Assembly (NCBI RefSeq): GCF_004361815.1
Contig: NZ_SNWA01000001.1
Span: forward strand, 1,798,001-1,862,000
Source: Paraburkholderia sp. BL10I2N1
GTDB lineage: Bacteria; Pseudomonadota; Gammaproteobacteria; Burkholderiales; Burkholderiaceae
DNA length: 64,000 nucleotides
Reading direction: 5' to 3'
Shown: positions 39,456-47,380 of the stretch, piece after piece
Numbering within the stretch: position 1 is the stretch's first letter
Layout: every line of letters begins with the position of its first letter
Made by a program: the position numbers and the translations under genes
Notes under the pieces: generated by a model
Told to the model about the DNA's origin: nothing
The model's input: the letters and a program-made list of their open reading frames with translations, nothing else
Databases searched by the model: none

Positions 39456-39469
39456 ATTGTATGCAAAAT
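39456..39469 (+). promoter_or_regulatory. GntR-like operator candidate
   Basis: ATTGTATGCAAAAT lies in the A/T-rich part of the 384-base divergent gap. It resembles the ATnGTATACnAT type bound by some FCD/GntR regulators, but is imperfect and no such regulator is nearby. Weak suggestion only. Confidence 0.2.
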
Positions 39470-39491
39470 TCAAAATTACGTGCGGCGGTAA

Positions 39492-39713
39492 AGAATATGG
39501 GGAAACTTCAACGTTCCCACGCTGCCCGGCTCGCTCGCGGGCAGCGAAGCGGGTCTCATCAAGGCAGGCGCGCCACATCGTCCGGGCGGCGCGCAGGCTG
39601 CAATCGATTTCCTCGCCAGCAAGGAGGCGTATCACCATGACATCGATGGAATCTCTCGCGGCGCGCTTTATCGAAGCGCGTCGCACGCACACGCTGATCG
39701 ACAGCCTCCCTGA
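39492..39713 (+). pseudogene. Remnant of an ABC solute-binding protein C-terminus
   Basis: Read from 39492, this frame gives NFNVPTLPGSLAGSEAGLIK followed by AGAPHRPGGAQAAIDFLASK. That matches the last part of Fbp/2-aminoethylphosphonate-type periplasmic binding proteins, where 'GLIKGAPHPxAxxxxIDFLLSxE' is typical. A TAA sits directly upstream at 39489, so the rest of the gene is gone. The frame runs on into the hydratase start and ends at 39713. No start codon or ribosome binding site. I read it as the eroded end of a former transporter gene. Confidence 0.5.
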
Positions 39714-40386
39714 GGAGCTGAAACCTGTCAGCCCCGCTGACGGGTATCTCGTGCAGCGCCTCACCATCGCCGGCCTCGGCGGCGGCGCGGGCTACAAGAT
39801 CGGCGCGAAGTCGCCAACCGATGAGCCGCAATGCGCGCCGCTGCCCGCATCGAAGGTGTTCGGCGCCGCCAACGGCGTGCATCGGGCCGACTATGCGCGC
39901 ACCGGACTCGAACTGGAGATCGCGTTCAGCTTTGCCACCGACATCGACCGCACGTTTGCCGAACGCACCGACGATATTCTCGATGCGATCGACACGATGT
40001 CCGTCGTGGTCGAGGTGGTCGACAGCCGCTTCAAGGCGTGGCCGCAGGTAGACAAGCTCGCGCAGCTGGCGGACCTGCAGAACAACGGAGCGCTCGTGAC
40101 CGGCGACACGGTTCGTTACGACCGCCGCTTCGACTTCGTTGCACCTGAGGTCCGCTTTTATAGCGGCGAGCAGGAAATCTTCAGCGGACGCGCGAGCAAT
40201 CCGGCGGGCGATCCGCGCCGGCTGATCGTGTGGCTCGTTGGGCGGGCGTTGCAGGGTGGGCAGACGATTCCCGCGCGTTCGATGCTGACCACGGGCTCGT
40301 ACACCGGAATGTACTTTCCCGAGGGACCGGGCAGGGTGCGCGGCGCGATTGAGGGCATCGGCAGCATCGAGTTCGATCTCACCTGA
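39637..40386 (+). CDS. 2-keto-4-pentenoate hydratase / FAH-family protein
   Basis: A 249-residue protein of the 2-oxo-4-pentenoate hydratase/oxaloacetate decarboxylase group (MhpD-like). YKIGAKSPTDEPQ, the acidic metal-binding region LELEIAFSF and DIDRTFAERTDDILDAIDTMSVVVEVVDSR fit the family. It would hydrate 2-keto-4-pentenoate in aromatic meta-cleavage pathways, but no other pathway gene is adjacent, so the substrate is open. AAGGAGG precedes the ATG at 39637 well. A longer upstream frame is rejected. It overlaps the solute-binding-protein remnant. Confidence 0.85.
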   Translation: MTSMESLAARFIEARRTHTLIDSLPEELKPVSPADGYLVQRLTIAGLGGGAGYKIGAKSPTDEPQCAPLPASKVFGAANGVHRADYARTGLELEIAFSFATDIDRTFAERTDDILDAIDTMSVVVEVVDSRFKAWPQVDKLAQLADLQNNGALVTGDTVRYDRRFDFVAPEVRFYSGEQEIFSGRASNPAGDPRRLIVWLVGRALQGGQTIPARSMLTTGSYTGMYFPEGPGRVRGAIEGIGSIEFDLT

Positions 40387-40469
40387 CAGAAACCGCAAAC
40401 GCAGAAAGTTTTCAGGACGAACCTGCTCGCGACGAGACGACCGCGGAGTATGGGTAAGTTCGCGACCCG

Positions 40470-40496
40470 TAAAGTTTTTTGCGAACGCGCCGACAA
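40470..40496 (+). promoter_or_regulatory. FliA (sigma-28) promoter of the chemoreceptor gene
   Basis: TAAAGTTT (40470-40477), an 11-base spacer, then GCCGACAA (40489-40496). The enterobacterial sigma-28 consensus is TAAAGTTT-N11-GCCGATAA, so 15 of 16 specified bases match with exact spacing. It points into the chemoreceptor gene, whose ATG is 127 bases downstream. This places the gene in the flagellar/chemotaxis regulon. Confidence 0.85.
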
Positions 40497-40623
40497 CCAG
40501 TCATGTTGCGTCCGCTTAACACAAAAGGCGGACGGCGCAGGGCAGCCGGGATGCAGCGCGGCGATCTCGGCGCCGCGCACCTGCGCGCCCGAACCTGCCG
40601 GGCGGCACCATGGAGACGAAAGC

Positions 40624-42261
40624 ATGTTGAAGAACCTGTCGATTCGCGCGTACCTGAGCCTGATGATCGCCTTCTTCGGGGTCGTGCTGCTCATCGGCGC
40701 GGCAGCCGGCCTGTTGTCGCTGCGCGCCAGCAACGAATCGCTGCAGCAGATGTACACGGTCGATACGCCCGCGGTCGCGGATCTCGAAGGCAGCGCCGGA
40801 CAGTTGCTGCGTCTTCGGCTGGCGCTTGCGACGTATGCATCGCTGGTCGACCTGAACGACCAGGACGGTGCGAATGCGGTGCTGAAGCGCTTTGACCAGT
40901 ATCTGAAACTGTCGAACGATCGCCTTGCCCACTATCTGGGCCGCGCGGGTACGGACCCGGATGAGCAGCGCCTCATCAAGGACATGCAGGACAAGCGCGA
41001 CGCGTTCCTGCACGAAGGGGTCGATCCGGCGCTCGCGGCGTTGAAGTCCGGCGACAAGACTGCCTTCCAGCAACTGCAGGCGCACAAGCTGCCGGCGCTG
41101 TACAACGGCTATGAAAAAGCCATGCTCGTGCTGGAGAAGCTGCAGCTCGACCATGGCGAACAACGCTATGAGGACGCGCAGGACCGCTTCAACGTGGTCA
41201 GCATTGCCGTCGCGGTGGGCATGTTGCTGACGCTGCTCTTCGCGTGGTTCGGCCGGGTCGCGCTGGTGCGGGCCATCGTACATCCGGTCAACGCCACGAT
41301 CGCGCAGTTCCAGCGCATTGCGGACGGCGACCTGACGGGCCGCGTCGCGGTGAACGGCGACAACGAAATGGGTCGCCTCGCGGCCGCCCTGCGCAAGATG
41401 CAGGACTCGCTGATCGCGACGGTCAACACGGTGCGCAGCGGCACGGAGTCAATCGATACCGGCGTCAGCGAAATCGCCTCGGGCAACACCGACCTGTCGC
41501 AACGCACCGAAGAGCAGGCAGCCTCGCTCGAAGAAACCGCTGCGAGCATCGAGGAACTCACTTCGACGGTCAAGCAGACGGCCGAAAACGCGAAGCAGGC
41601 CAGCTCGCTCGCGCAGGGTGCATCGACACTCGCGGCGCAGGGTGGCGACCTGACGCAGCAGGTGGTGGGCACGATGAGTCAGATCGTCAGCGACTCGCGC
41701 AAGATCGGCGACATCATCGGCGTGATCGAAGGCATTGCGTTCCAGACGAACATTCTCGCGCTCAATGCGGCAGTCGAAGCGGCCCGTGCCGGCGAGCAGG
41801 GACGCGGCTTCGCGGTCGTCGCGAGCGAAGTGCGCTCGCTCGCCCAGCGCAGCGCCGCTGCGGCGAAGGAGATCAAAGGCTTGATCAGCCATTCCACGGC
41901 GCGCGTCGTCGAGGGCGAGGACCTGGTCCAACGCTCGGGTACGACGATGACGGAGATCGTCAACGCGATCGCCCGCGTCAGCGCAATCATGAGCGAAATT
42001 GCCGCGGCGGCGTCGGAGCAGAGCACCGGTATCGATCAGGTCAATCTGGCCGTCGCCCAGATGGACGAGGTGACGCAGCAGAACGCGGCGCTCGTCGAAC
42101 AGGCTGCGGCTGCTGCCAGTTCGCTTGAAGATCAGGCGCGGCGTCTGACAGCGGCGGTCGCGGTGTTCCGCACCGACGCAGGGTCGGCGGCCAGCGCGCA
42201 CGCCCGCCTGAAGGAGCGTCCGCGTGGCGCGGCGCGTCTTCCGGTGCCCGCGGCGTCCTGA
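40624..42261 (+). CDS. Methyl-accepting chemotaxis protein
   Basis: A 545-residue chemoreceptor. Transmembrane helix 1 is about 10-30, a periplasmic four-helix-bundle ligand domain about 31-190, and helix 2 about 192-212. HAMP ([19 protein letters not shown]) and the cytoplasmic MA domain follow. The hairpin tip is [20 protein letters not shown], with methylation-helix patterns such as [18 protein letters not shown] before it. The C-terminus (RLPVPAAS) has no NWETF-type pentapeptide. GGAGACGAAAGC precedes the ATG at 40624. Expressed from a sigma-28 promoter. Ligand unknown. Confidence 0.94.
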   Translation: MLKNLSIRAYLSLMIAFFGVVLLIGAAAGLLSLRASNESLQQMYTVDTPAVADLEGSAGQLLRLRLALATYASLVDLNDQDGANAVLKRFDQYLKLSNDRLAHYLGRAGTDPDEQRLIKDMQDKRDAFLHEGVDPALAALKSGDKTAFQQLQAHKLPALYNGYEKAMLVLEKLQLDHGEQRYEDAQDRFNVVSIAVAVGMLLTLLFAWFGRVALVRAIVHPVNATIAQFQRIADGDLTGRVAVNGDNEMGRLAAALRKMQDSLIATVNTVRSGTESIDTGVSEIASGNTDLSQRTEEQAASLEETAASIEELTSTVKQTAENAKQASSLAQGASTLAAQGGDLTQQVVGTMSQIVSDSRKIGDIIGVIEGIAFQTNILALNAAVEAARAGEQGRGFAVVASEVRSLAQRSAAAAKEIKGLISHSTARVVEGEDLVQRSGTTMTEIVNAIARVSAIMSEIAAAASEQSTGIDQVNLAVAQMDEVTQQNAALVEQAAAAASSLEDQARRLTAAVAVFRTDAGSAASAHARLKERPRGAARLPVPAAS

Positions 42262-42335
42262 TTGCAACGGACTCCCGCTCAGTGCGCCCGTTCCCGGCGG
42301 CGTGCCGGGTCGACTTCCGCGCGGCAGCGCCCGCG

Positions 42336-43226
42336 CTAGCTGAAAAGCCGGGTGAGCGCGGCACGCGCGTTGGTGACGAGTTCGGTCTCGCCGATCCGGC
42401 CCGGCAGCAGATGAAACTCCACGGCCGGTAGCACCGGCAGGCGCACCGTCGGCGGACACGCCGCGAGACCCGCACCGATCGACGACTCGTTCAGACACGA
42501 GATTCCGAGGCCCGCCTTCAGCGCGAGCTGAAGCCCCGCTACGCCCGATGCGGAATGTGAAATCAGATACGGCACCTTGCGTTCGTCGAGCAGCTTCACG
42601 ACAAAGCGCTGCAACTGGCAAGTGCCCGGTAGCAGCACGAGCGGATACGGCGTCGAGATGCGCGGGTCGGCGTCTGCCGACGTGACCCACACCAGCTTTT
42701 CGCGCCGGATCACTGAACCCTTCAACCGTCCGCTGCCTGCGGCCGCGCGACGGCTGTCCTGCGTGGCGATCCGCAACGAAAGACCGATGTCGAACGTCGC
42801 GCCGTCGCCGGCGTCGCTGTCGATCACCGCGCTCGGCAGCACCGTCACATGCAGACGCAGACGCGGATGCTGCTCCGAAAAGCTCTTCAGCACACGTGCG
42901 ATTTCGTGCGGGCGATAGTAGTCGGTGATTGCGATGCGCAGTTCGCCGTCGAGCGACCGCCCCTGCAGGTCTTCGAACGCTGCCTCGCTCATCGCGATGA
43001 TCCGGCGTGCGTGTTCCAGCAGCTTCGTACCGGCGGGCGTCGCGGTGACGCCCTGCTTGCTGCGCACGAAAAGCGGCTGGCCGGCGCGTTCCTCGAGCTT
43101 TTTCAGCTGTTCGCTTACCGACGACTGAGACAGGAACACCCGCTCCGCTGCCGCCGAAACCGTGCCGGCTTCCGCGACGGCAACGAAAGTGCGCAACTGG
43201 CCCAGATCGAATCCGCGCTGGCTCAT
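42336..43226 (-). CDS. LysR-family transcriptional regulator
   Basis: A 296-residue LTTR. The N-terminal winged helix-turn-helix reads LRTFVAVAEAGTVSAAAERV and SQSSVSEQLKKLEERAGQ. The co-inducer domain is about 90-290. It is divergent from an MFS gene across 98 bases, the standard arrangement for LysR control of a neighbour. In that gap, TCGGA-ATC-TCCGA (43230-43242) next to its own start is a possible autoregulatory site. Effector unknown. Confidence 0.92.
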   Translation of the reverse strand: MSQRGFDLGQLRTFVAVAEAGTVSAAAERVFLSQSSVSEQLKKLEERAGQPLFVRSKQGVTATPAGTKLLEHARRIIAMSEAAFEDLQGRSLDGELRIAITDYYRPHEIARVLKSFSEQHPRLRLHVTVLPSAVIDSDAGDGATFDIGLSLRIATQDSRRAAAGSGRLKGSVIRREKLVWVTSADADPRISTPYPLVLLPGTCQLQRFVVKLLDERKVPYLISHSASGVAGLQLALKAGLGISCLNESSIGAGLAACPPTVRLPVLPAVEFHLLPGRIGETELVTNARAALTRLFS

Positions 43227-43324
43227 GATTCGGAATCTCCGATGGAAGTCATCTTATTTTCCAGCTTTTCCGATACATGGTCCAGCCGTAGCATCACCTC
43301 GATTCGATCGCTTGGGGAGGTCAT

Positions 43325-44623
43325 ATGGGCAGCAGTTTGTTGCAGGCCGCGCGTGAGCCGCGCGGACCCAGCCATCGGTGGAAGGTGCTGGGTGTCGGCT
43401 TTGCGGCGAATGCGAGTTTTTCCGCGGCTTTTTCCGGCATTCCGACGACCGCTGTGTTTATCCGTTCGGGCTATCACGTCGGCAACCACGAACTCGGCAT
43501 GCTGTTAGGCATGCTCGGGCTGGGCATTGCGGTTAGCGAGTTGCCGTGGGGTTTGCTGACCGATCGCTGGGGTGACCGGCGCGTCCTGCTGCTGGGTCTG
43601 GGATTGACGGCGGCAGCGCTCGCCGCGATGGCTGCGTTCGTTTCACCTGGCGCCGCGCATGCGCCGGGCGTCGTAGCGCTGGCGGTGGGGTTGTTGCTGG
43701 TCGGCGTGCTCGGCGGCAGCGTCAACGGCTCGAGTGGCCGGGCGGTGATGGCGTGGTTCCGGGAAGGTGAGCGCGGCCTTGCGATGAGCATCCGGCAAAC
43801 GGCAGTGCCCGCGGGCGGGGGCCTCGGGGCGATGGCGTTGCCGGCGCTGGCGGCGTGGCACGGCTTTACGATGGTGTACAGCGTGCTGGCCGGCCTGTGC
43901 GCGCTCACGGCTGCGTTCGCATGGCTCTGGTTGCATGAGCCCGAGCCCCCGGCCGCCGAGCGTGCAGCGGGTGCTGCGACTGCCGACGCGTTGCTAGCGG
44001 GCGAGCCAGCTAGCTCGCCACTGCTCGACATCGCTATCTGGCGCATGGCGCTGGGAATGGGCGTGCTGTGCGTACCGCAGTTGTCGGTGATTACGTTTGC
44101 CACCGTCTTCCTGCATGACTTCAGTCATGCGGGCGTGTTGATCACCAGCGTGACCATGGCGGCGGTGCAGACCGGTGCGGCGGTGATGCGCGTCTGGAGC
44201 GGACACTGGACGGACCGTCGGGGCAACCGCCGCGCCTACATGCGTGCGTGCAGCCTGATTATCGCGCTGGCTTTCGCGCCGCTCGCGCTGCTTGTCGCGG
44301 GTGTGCCGGCGCCGCATCCGCTGATGGCGGTCGCGTTCGCAGCGATGATCGTGCTGGGCGGCGTCTGTGCGTCGGCATGGCATGGTGTGGCTTATACGGA
44401 GCTTGCGACGCTTGCAGGTACCCATCGCGCCGGCACCGCGCTGGCGATCGGCAACACGTGCGTGTTCATGACGATGTTTCTGACGCCCCTCGCGATTCCG
44501 CTGGTTCTGTCGGTCGGCTCCTGGCCGGCTGTCTGGGCGATGGGCAGCCTGTGCGCGCTGATTGCGCTGCCGGTCTTTCCGCGCGCCGTGATCGCGAGGT
44601 GCGTGGTGCGGGCCGGTGCATGA
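43325..44623 (+). CDS. MFS transporter
   Basis: A 432-residue, 12-helix MFS protein. The motif A loop is GLLTDRWGDRRVLL, with a second-half copy SGHWTDRRGNRRAY. Positively charged loops and a long central loop (about 195-235, with EPEPPAAERA) fit the fold. GGAGG lies five bases before the ATG. Divergent from the LysR gene, which probably controls it. Substrate unknown; it most resembles CynX/nitrate-sugar type general exporters, but not firmly. Confidence 0.85.
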   Translation: MGSSLLQAAREPRGPSHRWKVLGVGFAANASFSAAFSGIPTTAVFIRSGYHVGNHELGMLLGMLGLGIAVSELPWGLLTDRWGDRRVLLLGLGLTAAALAAMAAFVSPGAAHAPGVVALAVGLLLVGVLGGSVNGSSGRAVMAWFREGERGLAMSIRQTAVPAGGGLGAMALPALAAWHGFTMVYSVLAGLCALTAAFAWLWLHEPEPPAAERAAGAATADALLAGEPASSPLLDIAIWRMALGMGVLCVPQLSVITFATVFLHDFSHAGVLITSVTMAAVQTGAAVMRVWSGHWTDRRGNRRAYMRACSLIIALAFAPLALLVAGVPAPHPLMAVAFAAMIVLGGVCASAWHGVAYTELATLAGTHRAGTALAIGNTCVFMTMFLTPLAIPLVLSVGSWPAVWAMGSLCALIALPVFPRAVIARCVVRAGA

Positions 44624-44826
44624 GCGTGCATTCGTTCCCGCAAGGGCGTCCCTGGCCGAATGGCCATTTCTCATCCGATTCAGAAATCTCCAATTCCTGG
44701 TCTTTGCACGCGGTGGTCTGATTAGGCGCGCCTCTCCTGCCGCGGCTCCCAGAGCGACGCGGCGGGCAGGCTTCCTCGCAGTGCGTTCCCTGACGCGCTG
44801 CATACCGGCACCGATATGGAGAGAAC

Positions 44827-45477
44827 ATGGTCAACCTTCGAGTCGTCCTGGCGGACGACCATCCTTTCGTCCTGATCGGCGTGCGCGCGGCGCTTGAGCT
44901 GCACGACGGCATTACCGTCGTGGGGGAGGCCTCCGGTCCCACGTCGCTGATCGCACTGCTTGGTACCACGGCCTGCGACGTGCTCATTACCGATCTGACA
45001 ATGCCGGAGCCGGGAGCCTTTGGCGAAGACGGTCTGCGTCTCATACGGCGCGTCCGCCGCGAATGGCCTTCGGTGCGTATCGTCGTGCTGACGGGTCTCA
45101 CGAACGCGGGCATCCTGCGCTCGATCATGGCCGACGGGGTGCCTGGCGTACTCAACAAGATCGAGTCGATGGAAGAACTGGCCGCAGCGGTCCGCGCTGC
45201 GGGACTCGGCCGAACCTACGTCAGCAAGTCGATTCGCGACACGCTCGCGCAGGCGGGCACCGGGGCGACCGCCCTCGCATCCGTGCCGCGATTGTCGCCG
45301 CGAGAAACCGAAGTGCTCGGTATGTTTATGCGCGGTCTGACGATCAGCGAGATCGCGCGCAAACTCGACCGTAACGTGCGAACCGTCAGCCGGCAAAAGC
45401 GCGATGCGATGGCGAAGCTCGGCGTGAACAACGATCCGGGTCTCTTCGCGTTCGTACGCGCACACGGCATGGGTTGA
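44827..45477 (+). CDS. Response regulator 1, REC plus RcsB-like HTH
   Basis: A 216-residue regulator. The receiver domain has the acidic pair ADDHP (10-11), phospho-acceptor D56 in LITDLTMP, the threonine in VVLTG and the lysine in VLNKIES. The output domain is a LuxR/NarL-type HTH: LSPRETEVLGMFMRGLTISE and RKLDRNVRTVSRQKRDAMAK. The 'TvSrQKrdAMaKLG' pattern is closer to E. coli RcsB than to BvgA/EvgA. GGAGAGAAC precedes the ATG. First of three paralogues upstream of one hybrid kinase gene. Confidence 0.9.
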   Translation: MVNLRVVLADDHPFVLIGVRAALELHDGITVVGEASGPTSLIALLGTTACDVLITDLTMPEPGAFGEDGLRLIRRVRREWPSVRIVVLTGLTNAGILRSIMADGVPGVLNKIESMEELAAAVRAAGLGRTYVSKSIRDTLAQAGTGATALASVPRLSPRETEVLGMFMRGLTISEIARKLDRNVRTVSRQKRDAMAKLGVNNDPGLFAFVRAHGMG

Positions 45478-45640
45478 AACCACATTCGATCACGGCGCCA
45501 ATCGTGAGAGCACAACGAGACTGAAGCCATTTCAGAGCAATCTTATGTCTGTCGGTTAGCAAATACCTGATTCTCGTCATGTCAGGTCGACTGCCCCGCG
45601 AAAGGGCCATCGGCGTGCAAGACCTGCGGAGAAGAGATTC

Positions 45641-46360
45641 ATGACTGCCTGTCACGGTGTCGCTGCACAGATATCACCAATACCACCGATACCACCGATA
45701 CGCGCCCTCATCGCGGACGACCATCCCCTTATCCTGCTTGCGATGGAAAACCTGCTGTCGGGTTTTCCAAACATGGAAATCGTCGGCCGCGCATCGGATT
45801 CGAATGAACTCTTTGCCGAGGCGGAACGTGTTGCGTGCGATCTGGTCGTGATGGATCTGCATATGCCAGGCGGCGCACACGGAGACGGAATCGAGGCGGT
45901 CGGACGCTTCAGGGCGCGCTTCCCGCAGCTCGCGCTGGTGGTTCTCACCATGGAGTGCGAAGCCGACGCATTGCAGAAGACGGTTGCTTTCGGCGCGAAT
46001 GCGGTGATCAGCAAACGCGATCGTATTGACCTGATTCACGTTGCGATCGTCACGGCGCTTGCGCGCGAGAGCTATCTCGGTCCGGCGGTGCGAACGCAAC
46101 TGGCGGACGCATCGCGGGAGCGGCGTCTCGATCAGGTTCGCCAGTTGCTCTCGCGGCGGGAGATGGAGGTATTCACACACTACGCCGCCGGGCTCGGTGT
46201 GACGGAAATCGCCGCGCAGCTGGGGCGCAGCGTCAAGACCATCAGCGCGCAGAAATGCACGGCGATGAAAAAGCTCGCACTGCATAGCGATGTCGAACTG
46301 TTCCGCTTCGCAGTGGACCACGGCGTGGTAACCGACGCTCTCTCGCAGAACATGCGCTGA
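45641..46360 (+). CDS. Response regulator 2, REC plus RcsB-like HTH
   Basis: A 239-residue paralogue of the gene before it. It has a non-conserved N-terminal extension of about 20 residues (proline/isoleucine repeat SPIPPIPPIRA), then ADDHP, D72 in VVMDLHMP, VVLTM and VISKRD. The HTH reads LSRREMEVFTHYAAGLGVTE and GRSVKTISAQKCTAMKKLAL. GGAGAAGAG lies upstream of the ATG. All receiver residues needed for phosphorylation are present. A 163-base gap separates it from response regulator 1, so it may have its own promoter. Confidence 0.9.
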   Translation: MTACHGVAAQISPIPPIPPIRALIADDHPLILLAMENLLSGFPNMEIVGRASDSNELFAEAERVACDLVVMDLHMPGGAHGDGIEAVGRFRARFPQLALVVLTMECEADALQKTVAFGANAVISKRDRIDLIHVAIVTALARESYLGPAVRTQLADASRERRLDQVRQLLSRREMEVFTHYAAGLGVTEIAAQLGRSVKTISAQKCTAMKKLALHSDVELFRFAVDHGVVTDALSQNMR

Positions 46361-46478
46361 CCCGGCGCCTCGGCGCCTCGGTCGATATCCAGCCGCGATC
46401 GGGGAACCGCGAGACACGGACTGGGCCGGGGCCGCTGGTGGGCCGAGCCGGGACGCGCAATCACACGAGCACAACGGG

Positions 46479-47123
46479 ATGAAAGACACTATTCGCGTCA
46501 TCATTGCGGACGACCACAGTTGCGTGCTCCGGGGCGTCGGCAGCCTGTTACAGGCGGCGCCGCACATATCGCTGGTCGGCGAGGCGGCCAGTGCGCAGGC
46601 GCTAGCCGAACTGCTCGACAGTCGGCCTTGCGACGTGATCGTTTCCGACATCGGCATGACAGGCATGAACGGCGAGGGTACCGCGGCGTTGTTATTGCGC
46701 AGGGTGCTGCGTGGCGGGCGCTATCCATCCGTGGTGGTGCTCACGATGATCCATCACGCGCGCACGCTGATGGGGTTGATGCATCTGGGGGTAACGGCGA
46801 TAGTCGACAAACGCGACGTTGCAGGTTCACTGACCGAGGCAATCGAATGTGCCTTCTCAGGCACGATCTATCTTTCCGGGCATGCATGCAGGGCCTTGAG
46901 CGCAGTGGACCGGATGTCGAACGTCAAGGTGGGCGTTCTGAGTGCCCAGGAATGGAAGGTGTTTCAGATGTATGCGCATGGAATGACCATCCGCCAGATT
47001 GCGCAGAATCTCGATCGCAGTGGCAAAACCATCAGTACGCAAAAGCGCAGCGCGATGCGCAAGCTCGGGCTTGAAACGGAGATCGAACTCGCTGACTACG
47101 CGCGTCAGATCGGTTTGACCTGA
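46479..47123 (+). CDS. Response regulator 3, REC plus RcsB-like HTH
   Basis: A 214-residue third paralogue. Receiver residues: ADDHS, D57 in IVSDIGMTG, VVLTM, and K in IVDKRD. The HTH has LSAQEWKVFQMYAHGMTIRQ and DRSGKTISTQKRSAMRKLGL, the closest of the three to RcsB. The usual proline after the phospho-Asp motif is replaced (IGMTG rather than xMPG). The ribosome binding site is weak (GAGCACAACGGG). The kinase gene follows after a 257-base gap containing an RcsAB-box-like sequence. Confidence 0.9.
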   Translation: MKDTIRVIIADDHSCVLRGVGSLLQAAPHISLVGEAASAQALAELLDSRPCDVIVSDIGMTGMNGEGTAALLLRRVLRGGRYPSVVVLTMIHHARTLMGLMHLGVTAIVDKRDVAGSLTEAIECAFSGTIYLSGHACRALSAVDRMSNVKVGVLSAQEWKVFQMYAHGMTIRQIAQNLDRSGKTISTQKRSAMRKLGLETEIELADYARQIGLT

Positions 47124-47184
47124 GTTGCAGTGTCAGGCGTCCTTGGAAACTCTGGGTAGGTGGGTCAAGGAAGATGGGACGATT

Positions 47185-47198
47185 TAAGAATGTTCCGA
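47185..47198 (+). promoter_or_regulatory. RcsAB-box-like site upstream of the kinase gene
   Basis: TAAGAATGTTCCGA matches 12 of 14 positions of the E. coli RcsAB box TAAGAATATTCCTA. It lies in the A/T-rich gap between response regulator 3 and the hybrid kinase gene. Because the three regulators have RcsB-like recognition helices, it is a plausible autoregulatory target. A weaker 9-of-14 sequence is at 44680-44693 before response regulator 1. Confidence 0.45.
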
Positions 47199-47380
47199 TT
47201 AGTCAGATCAACGTTGCGCCCCATACTTTGGGTGTGCACAGTGGTAGGAACTGGTGCGTATCTCTATCTCACTTTAATTTAGATATGCGAATGACGTGAG
47301 TGGTGATACAACCCCCCTTCAAGACTGCGTTGAGCGGCGCTGTGACTTCATGCCGACATAAATACATGAGGAGGGCAGAC

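Noticed and set aside
42294..42310. CCCGGC-GGCGT-GCCGGG hairpin after the chemoreceptor gene
   Set aside because: A stem is present, but no T tract follows on either strand, so a terminator call is not supported.
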